A DNA stretch of 60,000 nucleotides from Membranipora membranacea. Lineage: Eukaryota; Bryozoa; Gymnolaemata; Cheilostomatida; Membraniporidae. Positions 11,305 through 23,955 of the stretch are shown here, one piece after another. Position numbers and translations under genes: made by a program. Positions within the stretch are counted from its first letter, which is position 1. Each line of letters starts with the position of its first letter. Where the stretch lies: contig OU612065.1 of the NCBI GenBank assembly GCA_914767715.1, positions 23,190,001 to 23,250,000 of the forward strand, written 5' to 3'. The notes beneath the pieces were generated by a model. The model ran no database searches, was not told the origin of the DNA, and saw nothing but the letters and a program-made list of their open reading frames with translations.

Positions 11305-14300
11305 TCAGTGAAGTAATAATGCTGCCATAATTGAGATCAATAATGTCACTCCAGAGAGCATCGCTGCATTACCCATAGCTAAAACAAGAAAAAACAGTTA
11401 CTGTGACAATAGAATTGTATCAGCTGATTGATAGTGGTGAGAATCTGATGTTGAAAAAAAAAAGTACTGGTTAGGTGAGGAAAAGCTTTCAGTGTTCAAT
11501 CATAGGCAAACCTTTTATTGGCATTCCATTATCAGCCATGTAATCATGGAATGCCACTAAAATCAGCCCATGTAACGTTAGGGCACTCAAAGCGTTTAGG
11601 AATGCTCAAAATTACCTATGGCAACTCCGTCCCAGGTATTTTCTAAAATGCATCTTATAGTATTAATGAACAATAATCGCTGCTTAAATTTAATTGTTGC
11701 TCTTTTTGGGTATAAGATTATAGCATTACTGGTTTATATATCATATGGTGCTGCCAATAGCAGACAGCTTGCTGTTCTCCCTAATGAACTGCTGCCACAA
11801 AGTGGTCATTAAGTTTGTGAACCAAAACCCTCTAAATAAGTTTCCATGCTGCTATTCTTCCACCAGAAATTATCACAATTCAGTATTTGTGGAAGGTAGA
11901 CGAAGATATTTTTCTAGTAATCTGACACACATGAGTGACATGACAACAACATGCTCAAGACCCATTGACTTAAAGCAGACATGACAGATGTACTTTTTTG
12001 TATCATTGGAATGCTCATACTATTGTGAGTAGCAGTATTCCTGCCATAAAGGATTTAAATTTGGAGCTTCAAAAGTTTGTGGAGACCCGATGGGGTCCTC
12101 CCAAGGTTTATCTTCCCTGCTGAAAGCGGAAGCCGAAGAACAGAGGAGATGTTGGGCATGTGCAACAAAAAAAGAGAGCTATCATCCATGCATGCCCTAT
12201 AAATCTAGAACAGGATACAATTTCTAAACATACTCTCCACTGCTGAATTTGAGCCTTTGGTTCAGGGGCAACTTCAAAATCAAAAATCACTTTTTTAAAA
12301 TTTTTTCAGAAAGTTTGCAAGCATCTGAGAACCTACAAGCTTGCATAACTTTTTGAGATGTGTAAATTGGCATATGGTTGCCCTGCACTTGTCATTTCTG
12401 CTTTATTAATAAACCATTATTATCTATGTCTATACTCTTCTAGACCCTGGTTTACGAATTTTGAAAACAATTATATCGTTCACAATTGTTCTAGGGAAGT
12501 AAAGTTAGTTTTTTCGTTCTGCTATGGGATTGCTTTGATAAGGAGATGGTTCTTTTTTGCTTTCCTAAATACCTAGCAACTACTGGCAACTAGCAATGGC
12601 TACTAGCCACTAGCAACTAGCCCCTAGCCACTAGGATAGGATCGCCATATACATCAACTCCATAATGTACTAACCTGAGCTACACGCATTTATATCCTTC
12701 ACTTTATAGCTCTCTGTTGCGTAGTCATAAAAATCTCTGGTGAAATTATTTTTGAGCTGTTCTGCATCAGGACCTGGTAAATAGGAAATGGAAAAACTAA
12801 TTGAAGCTTTTAAATAAAATCGGATGTGCAATTTCTACAAACAATACAATAAATCAGTGGGAATGGTTCCATGACCTTTCTGTGACCATAGTGATATCAG
12901 CAAGAATAGAGTGGACAAAACATTTTTAAAGTGTTAGGCCAGAACATAGCGGGATAAAAGTTCCGCACTACCTGCCATGGACATTTAATGCCATGGACAT
13001 GGAATGCCATGATATGGAACTGTCCTTGAAGCCTATCTGATATTAACACCAAAATCATATTTGGCTTACTATGAAGTTATAATAACTATTCTTACCAGTG
13101 AACATTACGCTGACCGCCGTACACGATCCCTTCACGTCACCGTCCTTTACATATACATGATTCAGATCATCCATGAATAAGGAATTTTCTATATTGGTAG
13201 CCATGCTATCTCTGTAATCAAATAAATATCATTGAAATCCCAGGTCACAGGTGCGCTTGGTTCTTGCGCCATCAGGCGTGGCATGGTATGTCAAGGTTAC
13301 AAAGAAGGAGTGGTGAATTATGATCTACTGTATTACAACTAGTGATTTTTTGCGGGAGATTCTCAACTGTTTCAAAATTCAATTGATCAACTCAAGGTTA
13401 GCAGTTCCTGATTGGAAATAAACAGAACATGATGTTCAAATTAATCATCATGAAAACTGACAGTACTCACTTAAATGCATCGTTTGGTGTTTCAATATAA
13501 TATTCTACAGCAAATGTGGAAACGCCATAAGGAATGATATCGGCACAGGCTATTCTGTCTCCTCCCTCGTTAGCAGCGTGTATCACTATCGACTTTCCAA
13601 TAACTGCAAGAGAGAAGCAAAGAACTAGGTTTCAAAAGCCCGTATTTGGTTTTGCGGACCAAGTTATCCCTACCATCAATGTGCTATCTATAGAGATGAT
13701 AAACTTGCCTATTACTAGAATAAAATTCATGCACTCATAAGAAGGTCTTCAGAAAAAGCTTCCAATTCCTAGCAAATTTAATGTCTCTGATAGGCTGAAT
13801 GTGATTTCCCGCCAACCAGCAATACATGAATCGGAGCCAACACATACGCTACCCAATTCAAAGCTCCTAAACTATTGCTTGTTGTGATACATACTCGGGA
13901 ATTTTCCATTCAGTGACAGATAATCGTCATTGAACACATATCGAGATTGCTCTCCGTTAGCGCCGATTTCGATCCTCCCTAGTTTTCCAGCCTCATCACC
14001 CATCTCACATTTCCTTGGGGTAGATTCATCACACTGAGACTGGTAACTCTGAAATATGAGAAAGGGGGAAATATTGGCACATGGTTCTGCATTTGATGGT
14101 GTTGCAAATCAAACATAACCGGCAAAGCCTTCATGCCTCTGGATACAGCATATATATATATATCCTTGTGTGATAGCAGTTACACCTAACAATCCAACTT
14201 ACCGAAGCTGAAACATCAATCTTGAATGGGTTGTAGTGACCGCCAGCCGTCTTACAATCCCCATAGTTCACACTACTCTCATGAACATGCCAGTTGTGCT

Positions 14301-17300
14301 CGACTGATCCTAGAGCGGCAGCATCGGTGTGTGAGAGCATCACCTCGATGTTAACGTTACTCTCCCCTTCAGAGGTCATCATTTGTGACTGAAAATAAAA
14401 ACAACTCTGTGTAATTAATCAACTCCTTGAATAAATTGACACGTGAAAACCATTGTATTTAATTTAGTTGGCGACCGCAATCATACAGAAAGATTTGTGA
14501 GAGTGTAGCGTGGGTGAATAAAAAGTAGGAGTGAATCTGCTTGAGCTTGAGTTTTTGAGATTATGTGACATATATTATGACGTTGTAAAGGGAGGGTGTG
14601 CAATCACTAGTCTAACTTCTCTAATGGCTGCTAGTGCTTTGCACGCCCTTGCTTTACAACTTTATAATAAATGTGACTTATTTTTTTATCTCTTCAATAT
14701 TTTTGGGTATTCTGTGTACATCTCTACAAATGAGTATTATCCAAAATAAAGCTCATCTATAAGTGCCAGATTGTGGCATTATGCTGTCAAACAGAAGAGG
14801 AATGTTTAATAACTCGAAATATCAGCCTTCAGCATTCAGGCGTGCAGAAATATGTGACTAGTCTAACGAGGAACGGTCTCAATGCAGCAGTAAGAAATCC
14901 ACATAGCAGCAAATCTAATCAGGATAATAGTACATGGCTACCCGAATATTTTTGAGTTAATATCAGATATTTATTGCTTGTCATATTTACTTCCGCTGTC
15001 TGCATGCTGTCCAAATAATTAAACATAGTTTGACCCTAAAACAGTCACGGATAAACAAACAAACTTACAAACTTCATGTAGCCAGTCACTGCTCCTACAA
15101 AGTCTGCTTTAGCCTCCACAAGTGTTGCATTCATAGCCTCAGTGTCCCACACGGTGTTGGAGCACTTCCAACGCGACCCATCAGCTGATTGGTGAATCAC
15201 CACGCTACGTCCCACTACAGAGTTGGCTCCACTTAAAGGCAGATTGGTGTCAAAAAACTGCAATTATAAATGGGGGGGGGATAAATTATCAACCATTTAT
15301 CATGTGGATGAGTACGTGATTTGTAGAATGATTGTGTTGTCACAAAAGTTAAATTTACGAGCTACCGATCCCAAATCTATAACAGCAACTCGTATTTTGA
15401 AACACTGATGGGCTGAGAGAAAATGGTTCACATAGAGAGTTTGTACCGGATGTTTTGGGTGGATTTTCATGAATACACATCTCACTCATCGATAGGTAAC
15501 TAAGAATTTATTCAGGGATAAATAATGTTGAATTAATTTGGATTTCATGGGTAATTCTTTGGAGGTAATGCTGCCTTTCATGGTGGACAAAGAATGACAG
15601 AGAACTACCTTGCAGAAATTAAATTACTAACTCATTAGCTTAGCTAATGGAATATCTACTCACCTGTCCCTTAAATGTAGATTCGTCGTTTAGAGTACCA
15701 AATTTGCTGGATAAATCTCCTATTTCGTATTTGTCAAAACTATCATCATTTTCCCAGTCAGTAACACCTACAAACAATGTTGTGGAAATGTCAATTGCAA
15801 AAGCCCAACAAAGAAATATAAAGATAAACCTCCACTTAGTTTCCATCTTTATGGTTATGTCACTTTGAGGCCACTATCATGATTTGATTGAGTATAATAA
15901 GATAATGATGTGCACATGGAATCTAGCGTAATGTAGGTGGCCTATATTTCTCAAACATATACAAATTAAAAACAAAAGTGGATGTAAAATTAAGTCATTC
16001 CTCTGATAAAACAATGAATTGCTGTGTTTGTGTCAATAACTAATGGTTTGTGTCGAGTTGTATATAATAGAGAACATAGACTGAGAACTAAAACTTACCG
16101 AATGGATTGTAGTGGCCTCCGGTTGTTCCACACACATTATCTCCAGGGTTTCTACTATTCAGTGGGTACATGTGAATGTGGTAACCTCCAGCCATCTCAG
16201 CAAGTCCATCCAAGTCCACTTCTAGCGTTGCGACAGCCTTCGGTAGACCATCTGATGCAATCTTAATAGCACCTGTCACTGTATCATCCTCTGAAGGTCC
16301 CCACCATATACTCTCTGTTGTTACTGCTGGTGTCAGCTAGAAAACCAGAGTCCGTAAGTTAGTGCATAGGTTTTCAAGCTTCTTACAAACTTAGACTGGA
16401 CTTAGACTTGGAAGGAGTATATTTTGTACTGCTGTTTTCAGTTAGCAGAAGAAGTGGGGGGTAAATTAGACAAATATTGTAGACTAACTCAAGCCACATA
16501 TCTTGTTACTGCTCGCAAAAGCTCAGATTAAGACGATTATGTATACCTTAACAAATATTGTGGACTAACTCAGATCTTGTTACTGCTCGTAAAAGCGCCG
16601 ATTACGCGATTATGTACCGTCGATGTGGACAACAAACGTACCTTTTTCTTGATATCTCCGCAGACGAATCTTGGAGCGCCTCCGTTAGGGTAGTGGATAG
16701 TGATTGCCCTGTTGATGATTGTGTACCCTCCTGTTAGTGGCAGTATGTCCGAGTAGAACAGCTTCTCTGGGTTCTCTCTGGTACTGGCTAGGTTGATTTT
16801 CTCCTGGTATTTAGCACTGAGGTCTCCAACTTCACATCCTTGTCTGTGCGCTCCACATGTTGGCTCATAGACATTCGTATCTACAGATTGAAAAGTAAAT
16901 ATATGACTTGAAACACAGTTGTTAAGATGTAGAGGTTGGGTGTTTGATGTTTCAGTGGTTCAGTATGAATATCGCAATAAAATTGTGGGTATGTATATCA
17001 ATATGACAAGGTGACATGGATGACCACACAACATTAAACAGAAACTTGCATAAATCAACATAATTCATTTACTCGTTCTTTCTTACCAGCGATAGGGGCT
17101 GCAAATGGATTCCAGTGAGGTCCAGTGGACGAGCATCTTGCATCAGAACCTGGTAGATAGTCATCTCCAACAGGGTCGCGGTGTATGTGCCAGTTATGTT
17201 GTAAACTCTCACTCTCCTGAGCGCTTACTAGCTCTACTAACACTGTGGTGTCTGACCAGGGTTTGTTCTCTTCTTGTACAAATGTGATAGTTCCTGTAAC

Positions 17301-20300
17301 CAAACATAATATATTGGATATGAATAAATATACATGAAATTTTCTTCAAAACAAAAATTATATACTGACTTTTTGTAATATACATCGATATACTTTTTAT
17401 CAACCAACCAATGTTCTAATCGAACACAGGAGCCAAGATCCAAGAAACTAGACTAGACTATGACAAGATTTAAAACACAGACAGCATATTGAGACAGATG
17501 TAAATTATATGTTATGAGCAGGTTAACATCCGGTTATGGGTAATATTAAAATTCCATTCATATATTATTTCTATATTATTCTTAACCTAGTGATGTCATG
17601 TAATGTTTTCACCGTCTGCAAATAATATGCTCGTTAACTCACCAAAAGCTTCACCATTGAATTCCGCTTGAGCAACAGTCACTGGTCCGGGATAGCCAAT
17701 AGTAGCACAGATAAATCTGTTACCGTCTGGATAGTGAATAACTATGGATCTACCGACTACACTGTTTTTTCCAAATAGGGGGATGAACATATCCGTATAG
17801 TTCTGGGACCAATCATCAGCGCTAGTCAGGAATCCATGTTTAGCACTGAGATCACCAATCTACAATTCAATCACATGCCATAACGACACAACGAACAAAA
17901 CACACAAAACAAGGAGACTCACGGGAAAGGCACATGTCATGCTTGCAGGCCAATTATTTGAGACTATATTCGATTTAATGTTATCAGGTGATAAGCATCC
18001 GGTTTTTGCCTTTTCTTGTTTATCTCCCCTGATTGTCGGAAAATTTACCAAGATAGCAAAAGTGCGTCTGCAGGTCCTGAACCCACAGATTGTCAGCTTC
18101 GCAATGGTATATTGGACATAAGGTTACCTTCAATGAGTCAAAATATGCCAAAAATGAGCCTTGGTATCCTGACTATTGGGGGATCACAACTTGATTTAAA
18201 ATTACCTGCAGTAGGTTAGATGAATAGGCTACAACAAAAAACGGCCATCTGACAGGGGCAGAGTATGTATAGAGTGTTTACCTCATATAGTTCTTGAGTA
18301 GCTTGGCTGTTCTGTGATGGGTTGTATCCTGTAGCACCGAATGGATTAAAGTGGCCTCCAGTGCTACCTGATCCACACTGATCTGTGATAGCTTCAAACT
18401 GATACGGCAGCGGGTACTCGTGAATATGATAACCGCCTCCGTTGTTATCCAAGTTCTGTTTGAAAGGAAAAGGGTGACATGGTGGGTTAAAGTTTGCAAG
18501 TCTGTCTATGTCCGAAGACTGAGAAATAACAGTTCCGCCATATTTGGTGCCAAGTTACTCTCAGTTTGCAGGCAGGTCGGAGCACACCTGGGGCATCAAT
18601 TGAGCTCAGTAGTCAGAAGACTGAGGCGGGATTCGAACGCTTGAGCACTAGAGGGCAGGTGCTCTAACCAACTGAGCTACCTGAGCTATGTTAAAATGAA
18701 ATACTATGACTTGGTGTTTAAAATGCTTGCAAGGACACAAGTATATTCCCCGTATTAGGGAGAACCTAGTAAGGAATAAAATCACTTTTATATCATCTTG
18801 CGGAAAAAGTAAACAATATAAAAAATCCCCTGCATTGCATTCTGATTACCCAATCTTAAAAAAATTATGGAGCTAGCCACAAGTTTTCCCTCACACAAGA
18901 CCACTGACTACTGAGCTAACCAAGAAAATTTTAAATCAATCACCCTGGTCACCCGCATTGTCAATAATAAACGTACCGTCAGCTCTACGGTGACATTGGT
19001 TGGTGTGTATGGATTGTCTTGGCTGAAGCGCATGAATCCTGTTACTCCTTGTACACTGAATGTGGCCTGAACCTCCTTTCTCTCATACATATGGAAGTTT
19101 CCACAAGAATATCCTGTCTCAATATCAACTTTGGCCCAAATTTCTGAAAATTTAATAAAGCGTATAATAGATTATATGCCTATTTATATGTATATATATA
19201 TAGACTTTTATTGTCAGTCTACAATCACTTGTTAGAATGTTTTGAATTCAGTGGCAGAGAAGATAAGGTGAAGAATTAAGGAAAATCGGAAAGACAAGGA
19301 AAAGAAATGCACTAGTAATAATAATAGAAGTGGTTTTAAATGAGTTAGTTTTAAAGAAACCAAAGAAAGAGTGTACATGTTGTCAACACAAGATATGCAC
19401 AATATATATCCTAAATCTCATCCTACATTACCTTCAGATTCCCAATCTTAAAACACAAATGTAGAAAAAGAACTGTTGATTATAAAGTTTGTTACCAGGG
19501 GAGTCATTGTTCAGATTTTTATCGATTGTGATGCATTTTCAATTTTCATATTTCTCCAAAAGACAAATGTAGATTGAATGGTCTTAAATGTGAAAAATGA
19601 ATATGCTATTGCCTTAGGAAAAATATGTTAAAAACTTACTGGAGTAGTCTACTCGGGCAACAGTAGCCAGAACATGAGAGAAATGTAGAGATGTATCCGC
19701 TCCCCCAGCTATGGGTACATTCTTGACTTCAGCCACCAGAGAGGCACCTGAAACGATGTCACATCTGTCGTCTAATACTACTTCCTGTTTCTGAGCTGCC
19801 GCTTCGTCAGGTAGAATAGATCCTCGGTATATTCTTAGCCTGAAAAATAAATTTAAACAACAAATTAACGCTGATTTATCCACCCTTGGAATGGAGCTTA
19901 ATAGGCTTAACATCTCAGAGCCATACCACTGACCTGATTGCAGCCGTAGCAGTAACTGCAGCACTTGCATTTATACCTAGGCATCTTTTTATTTTCTTTG
20001 TCATGCCATGTTCAAAACTTATGAAAAACAATCTGACTTATTCCTTCCTATCACTTTCATTTAGCTGTCCGAATAGTGTACTCTATGATGACTACATGAA
20101 TTACATTTTCCTTTGGTCACTTCCAGGGGCAAAGACAACATGGAGGTTTGGACAAACGCCAAGCCCACCCACAGGCTACCACCTCCGTCTAGATTATCTG
20201 TCACTGCCCATATTGGCCACACTTTTGCTTTTGAGGAACTATTCAATTTTTCATGTTATTTCCATAATGATTGATCTTTAATTGACCATTGAAATCCCGC

Positions 20301-23300
20301 TAAGTGGCAATATTTTATTTTAGATTAGAGCCACAACTCCTGTCCAATAGGATGAAATATGGGAATACCATAGAATTAATAATAAGTCTAAGGGGAAAAC
20401 AGAACAAACACCCCATTGCTATATTATACCGCAGTGCTTTCTCATAATCTAGTGGTTCTCCAAAAGCACTCAAATAAAAAGGCATTGTTGTAGAGTACAC
20501 TCCTTGGCATATTTGAGTTTATTTTCACTATTGACAGAATTTATGAGAAAATATCAATTTCTCATCAATTAGCCAGAGCCCATTTGTTATTCCAAAAAAG
20601 AAGGAAAGATTTAAAATTAACTCACGTTGTGGTAGATGAAGCGAGAGATTTGGTGTTGAATAAATTAGAGAATATAGCGTATCTGGTGCCAACTCTTCTG
20701 ACTTCCACTTTACCAGCAACATGTCCCTCGATCGAAGCGTGTAGCAGTATCTCAGACCCTTGTATTGTGGCACATGCTCGCTTATTGTCGTTATAAAGGA
20801 GCACTGATCTACCTGTAGAATTATGAAATTGGAGGTGAGCTTTCACTAAGTGAGCATTTGTAAGTTTACACTAGATCCTGGACAAACAGGCGAGACGAAA
20901 AGTTCAAACAGTCCGAGTCTATATTATAAGATTAGATTGTGTAGAATGATAGTTGAGATATAAATATGTTATCAAAGAGCCCATCTTATAGCTTGTAATC
21001 TGTGAAACAGTTTTAACATCACAGCTGTTCATGTATACACACCTACATGCATACATGCACTCTATCTAATCCCTACCAATTAAACTGTTGGAAATATTAT
21101 ATTTCTTATACTATTAGTATGTACAATGCAACTAATAATGTATTATGGTTAGTTCCGATGTATTATGGTCAGTTCCGATATATATGGTCATTTCTGCGTA
21201 CAAGTTCCATTACAGGAAACGTAATTTACAAGACTGTGGAGTATCGCTAAGCATCGTTGAAATAACTTGAGTTGAGCGCTAGGCTTATCACCTACCTAGT
21301 ATAGCATTGTCACCCTGAAGTAGAGAGACACCATTCAACTCCACCTCAGTACCTGCTGTAGTTCTTGAGTCGATAATGTTTTTAAATGGTGAAAGATTTA
21401 CTACCCTAAAAATTAAATAATATGGAAAATATGTAGACAATAGTATCAACATCCTAATCAACTAATTTGGAAAATAATAAACACTCATAAGTTTATACTC
21501 CACTTTACACATTGGACTCTTTTGTACTCTTAAGTCTTAACTAATGTACTATTCTTGTACCCCTCATTTACATCTTACTCTCTTATCTCAAAAGTCTCTT
21601 TTTTTCCTTTGGGATAAGGCTAGTTACTCACTAATATAACACTCGCTGTACCTTCCCTATGATTTTTGGCACACTAATATTCCCTGGCAAAACATCGGCA
21701 CATGCTATCGCTATATGCCGTTTTTCTTCCCCACCCCATCCAAAGGCTTAAATTATCAAATTTCAACCCTACTGATTGTGTTACAGCATCAAATTTGCTG
21801 AATTTTTTTGCAGAACTCAAAGCGTATCCGGTAGCTACCCCATATTACTATTATATATGATATTATTATCAGATTCCATTTAAGTCTTCCAGCCAATACA
21901 GAGCAGTCACTTGCGTGATGTAATGTTACATTCCTCCCGGCCTATAGATAAAACCGGTGGCTTTTTAATATTCTTGTAAATATCTACTGATAGTGGATCA
22001 TCAGCCGTATAATGTGACTGTTGAAAGGTGTACATGAGACAGAAAATCACCAAATATGAGTTGATGCCTTTTCAATTTCTATAATAAATGGCTTTCCCTG
22101 ACAACTGTGACCTGTGAATATATGGCGTTTTGTGTGTTACAAAACTTTACAGGTTACAAAACTTTATGTGTTACAAAACGCAACACAGTGTCCGAAAATC
22201 TATTTCTGAAACTGATAAAGATTTCCATTATCAGATAGATATGATCATTACTAACAAACCCTCATATATCATGTGGCTATAACCAAGGAGTACTCACTGC
22301 TATAACAGAGACTGTGGCTATAATATGTAATACATGCTCAAAAAGCTTGCTTTTTAAGTGCAATTATTTGTATAATGAGTTTGAACTGCTTCTCAGCGGT
22401 TTGTGTGGTTAGATACCCCTTTGCTTTATGAGTAGGACACACATTAACTGGACTGTTGTACATAAGAAAGTTATGAGTTGTATAAACACAGACTAGAAGG
22501 CATGCTGATACCCTCGAGATGTAAATATTAGCTAAAGTGACCTAATGTTTTCCTCTGGCTCAAAAATTTGGCTATGTAAGGTTGGAGCTTATGGTTGATA
22601 TGAAAAGTTGTGTAAATGTTAGCCGGAAAAATTTCATTAATTCTAAGCAGGTCGCTTCCTCTGTCTAATAATTTACACCTCTAGGGTTCACTTTATAAAC
22701 TTTATAGACTTAAGACTAGAGGGTGTGTTGATGTTTGCGCAGGTTTCGTCACCGGAGTGATACGTACCTTCGACCTAGTTTATCTTCACTACAAGGGTCA
22801 GCTTCAGAGAGCAGTACTGGAAATTCTCTGATTTCCCAGTTAAACCAGATGTTATCCACTTTGATATTAATTGTGGCTTTTGTGTTATTTCCGGTATTGT
22901 CCATTTCACTAAATACGATATCGCCTATAACTTCAGACATATTGAAGTACGCCATGATAGGTGAGTCTTGTGCATCAATGCCTACAAGAGAAACAGTTTC
23001 ATAACATGATCACTCTGTCATTACCACTTCAAGATCACGACAATCTCATGTGCACCTTGTGTCTGTTTCCTGCCGAAAGAAGGCTGCACCGGCCAGGCCA
23101 TGAACGTGTAAGTTAGTTGCAAACAACTTATCTTATGAAGTTTTAAATCATAGCATGATGATGAAAACTAGTATGAAAGCGAAGATGTGATGATATCGGC
23201 AAGAAGCACAAACACAGCTAAGCTTTGAGATACGTTAAGCGGCATGCCTCAATTTTCTAACCAGTTATTAAGTCTAAATTATGTTGTAGTAAACAAAACA

Positions 23301-23352
23301 ACTTACACGAAGGGAAAAGCAATAAAACACAGCATACTACTATCCAATGCAT
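11305..23352 (-). CDS. CSRP-A: secreted, GPI-anchored copper-only superoxide dismutase repeat protein
   Basis: Nineteen exons (5' to 3'): 23307-23352, 22768-22981, 21296-21405, 20626-20812, 19640-19839, 18977-19143, 18282-18455, 17643-17859, 17087-17293, 16642-16880, 16099-16336, 15664-15767, 15069-15257, 14203-14388, 13895-14048, 13471-13603, 13096-13211, 12675-12773, 11305-11378. Phases agree throughout, giving about 1017 aa. It starts with a signal peptide (MHWIVVCCVLLLFPS) and ends with a hydrophobic tail (LSGVTLLISIMAALLLH) after small residues, as expected of a GPI signal. Two degenerate SOD folds are followed by four SOD domains keeping HxH, G-x-H-x-N-P-F and the GRSIVIH histidine, plus the R-x-x-C strand. 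The zinc ligands are largely replaced. This matches the animal copper-only SOD-repeat proteins. Likely role: extracellular superoxide disproportionation. Activity is inferred. Confidence 0.9.
11379..12674 (-). other. last intron of CSRP-A
   Basis: A 1.3 kb intron between the last ectodomain exon and the GPI-tail exon. Near 12575-12640 it holds a cluster of short CTAGCAACTAGC-like repeats. No additional exon was recognised. Confidence 0.6.
13531..15140 (-). other. CSRP-A SOD domain 4 (copper ligands intact)
   Basis: Spans exons 13-16. Visible motifs: HNWHVHESS (first two copper histidines), D-C-K-T-A-G-G-H-Y-N-P-F (disulfide cysteine and third histidine), KCEMGDEAGKLG (E-x-G-D), VIGKSIVIH (fourth histidine) and DRIACADI (active-site arginine and second cysteine). 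Confidence 0.85.
15141..16336 (-). other. CSRP-A SOD domain 3 (copper ligands intact)
   Basis: Exons 11-13. It carries GGYHIHMYPL, C-G-T-T-G-G-H-Y-N-P-F-G, KYEIGDLSSKFG, VVGRSVVIH and SRWKCSNTVW. All four copper histidines, both cysteines and the arginine are in the expected order. The E-x-G-D sequence stands where zinc enzymes have H-x-G-D. Confidence 0.85.
16642..17684 (-). other. CSRP-A SOD domain 2 (copper ligands intact)
   Basis: Exons 8-10. It shows HNWHIHRDP, RCSSTGPHWNPFA, GCEVGDLSAKY, IINRAITIH and APRFVCGDIKK. The T-G-P-H-W-N-P stretch is the closest of the four to the A-G-P-H-F-N-P of classical Cu,Zn enzymes. Confidence 0.85.
17685..19078 (-). other. CSRP-A SOD domain 1 (copper ligands intact)
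   Basis: Exons 6-8. Motifs: GGYHIHEYPLP, GSTGGHFNPFG, Y-E then IGDLSAKHG across an exon boundary, VVGRSIVIH and NRFICATIGYPG. It is the first domain after two degenerate folds. Confidence 0.85.
18524..18686 (-). mobile_element. tRNA-derived SINE
   Basis: On the - strand a tRNA-like head has an A box TAGCTCAGTTGGTTAGAGC (18661-18679) and a B box GTTCGAATCCC (18628-18638) at near-tRNA spacing (about 41 nt between the box starts). The anticodon arm is poorly formed and the acceptor ends do not pair well. About 100 bp of unrelated body follows, so this is a SINE rather than a working tRNA gene. It lies in intron 6 of CSRP-A, in the same orientation as the gene. Confidence 0.7.
19079..22981 (-). 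other. CSRP-A N-terminal pair of degenerate SOD-like folds
   Basis: Exons 2-6. The beta-strand pattern of the SOD fold is visible, but the copper histidines are gone. NWEIREFP stands where functional domains have H-x-H-x-Y-P. GRSVLLYN stands where they have GRSIVIH. The K-R-A-C-A-T-I strand is kept. The second unit (about exons 4-6) keeps cysteines and strand spacing only. This suggests a structural or partner-binding role rather than catalysis (inference). Confidence 0.7.
21406..22767 (-). other. large CSRP-A intron
   Basis: Intron of about 1.36 kb between exons 2 and 3. It contains a short cluster of GTTACAAAACTTTA-like repeats near 22130-22185. No further exon was recognised. Confidence 0.6.
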
Positions 23353-23955
23353 TGTTCTAAGAACTGCCTAGATGAGATTTTAGATAATAGTGTCCAACAC
23401 AATCAAATCTCAGCGATGTACTGACAGTTATCTAGGACAACAACTCGTTATGTCTATTTAACATGGGAGCATTCAGATAAGTATGCAATTTAATCTAACA
23501 CTTGACCTGCATATGATTGGCTGAATGATAAACACTCATAGTATTCCACCCATAGTTTTAAGGGATTCCAACTCAAGGCTAATTGAAGTATAATCAGACT
23601 ATAGATATAGGCTCTGGTATAATTATAGCACTCGATCATAGATGACAGATTACATTGACAGAAAGGAAAGGGCATGAATCATTGGAGATAGGTAATAATA
23701 CTTTTCAGTGTAGATTAAAATTTTCAATTTGTTCTTGGCACAATGAGTTTTGAGCACAAAATTACCAATAAAAAACGTGGTGAAAAGCATAGCCTATCCA
23801 AGCAGAATTGAATCTAAATTGAATTTTCATCCTATTGGCCATGTTTCTGCCATATATCAACCCGCCCCCAAAAGTACATTGTTAAATCTGTAACTTGAGA
23901 AGATAACATGTGGATAGATGTACTGTTGATAAATAAAACCAGCTGCAATTAATGT
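23353..23955 (-). other. intergenic spacer between CSRP-B and CSRP-A
   Basis: Only about 600 bp separates the probable CSRP-B stop from the CSRP-A start codon, so it must hold the CSRP-A promoter. I read the - strand in all acceptable phases for a CSRP-B GPI-tail exon and found none. No strong TATA box was seen. Confidence 0.6.

Noticed and set aside
18617-18686. tRNA gene
   Set aside because: A and B boxes are good, but the anticodon arm and acceptor stem do not pair and a non-tRNA body follows, so it is called a SINE.
23490-23675. tail exon for CSRP-B
   Set aside because: The frame has a weak hydrophobic stretch but no acceptor in the right phase without an early stop, and it does not resemble a GPI signal.
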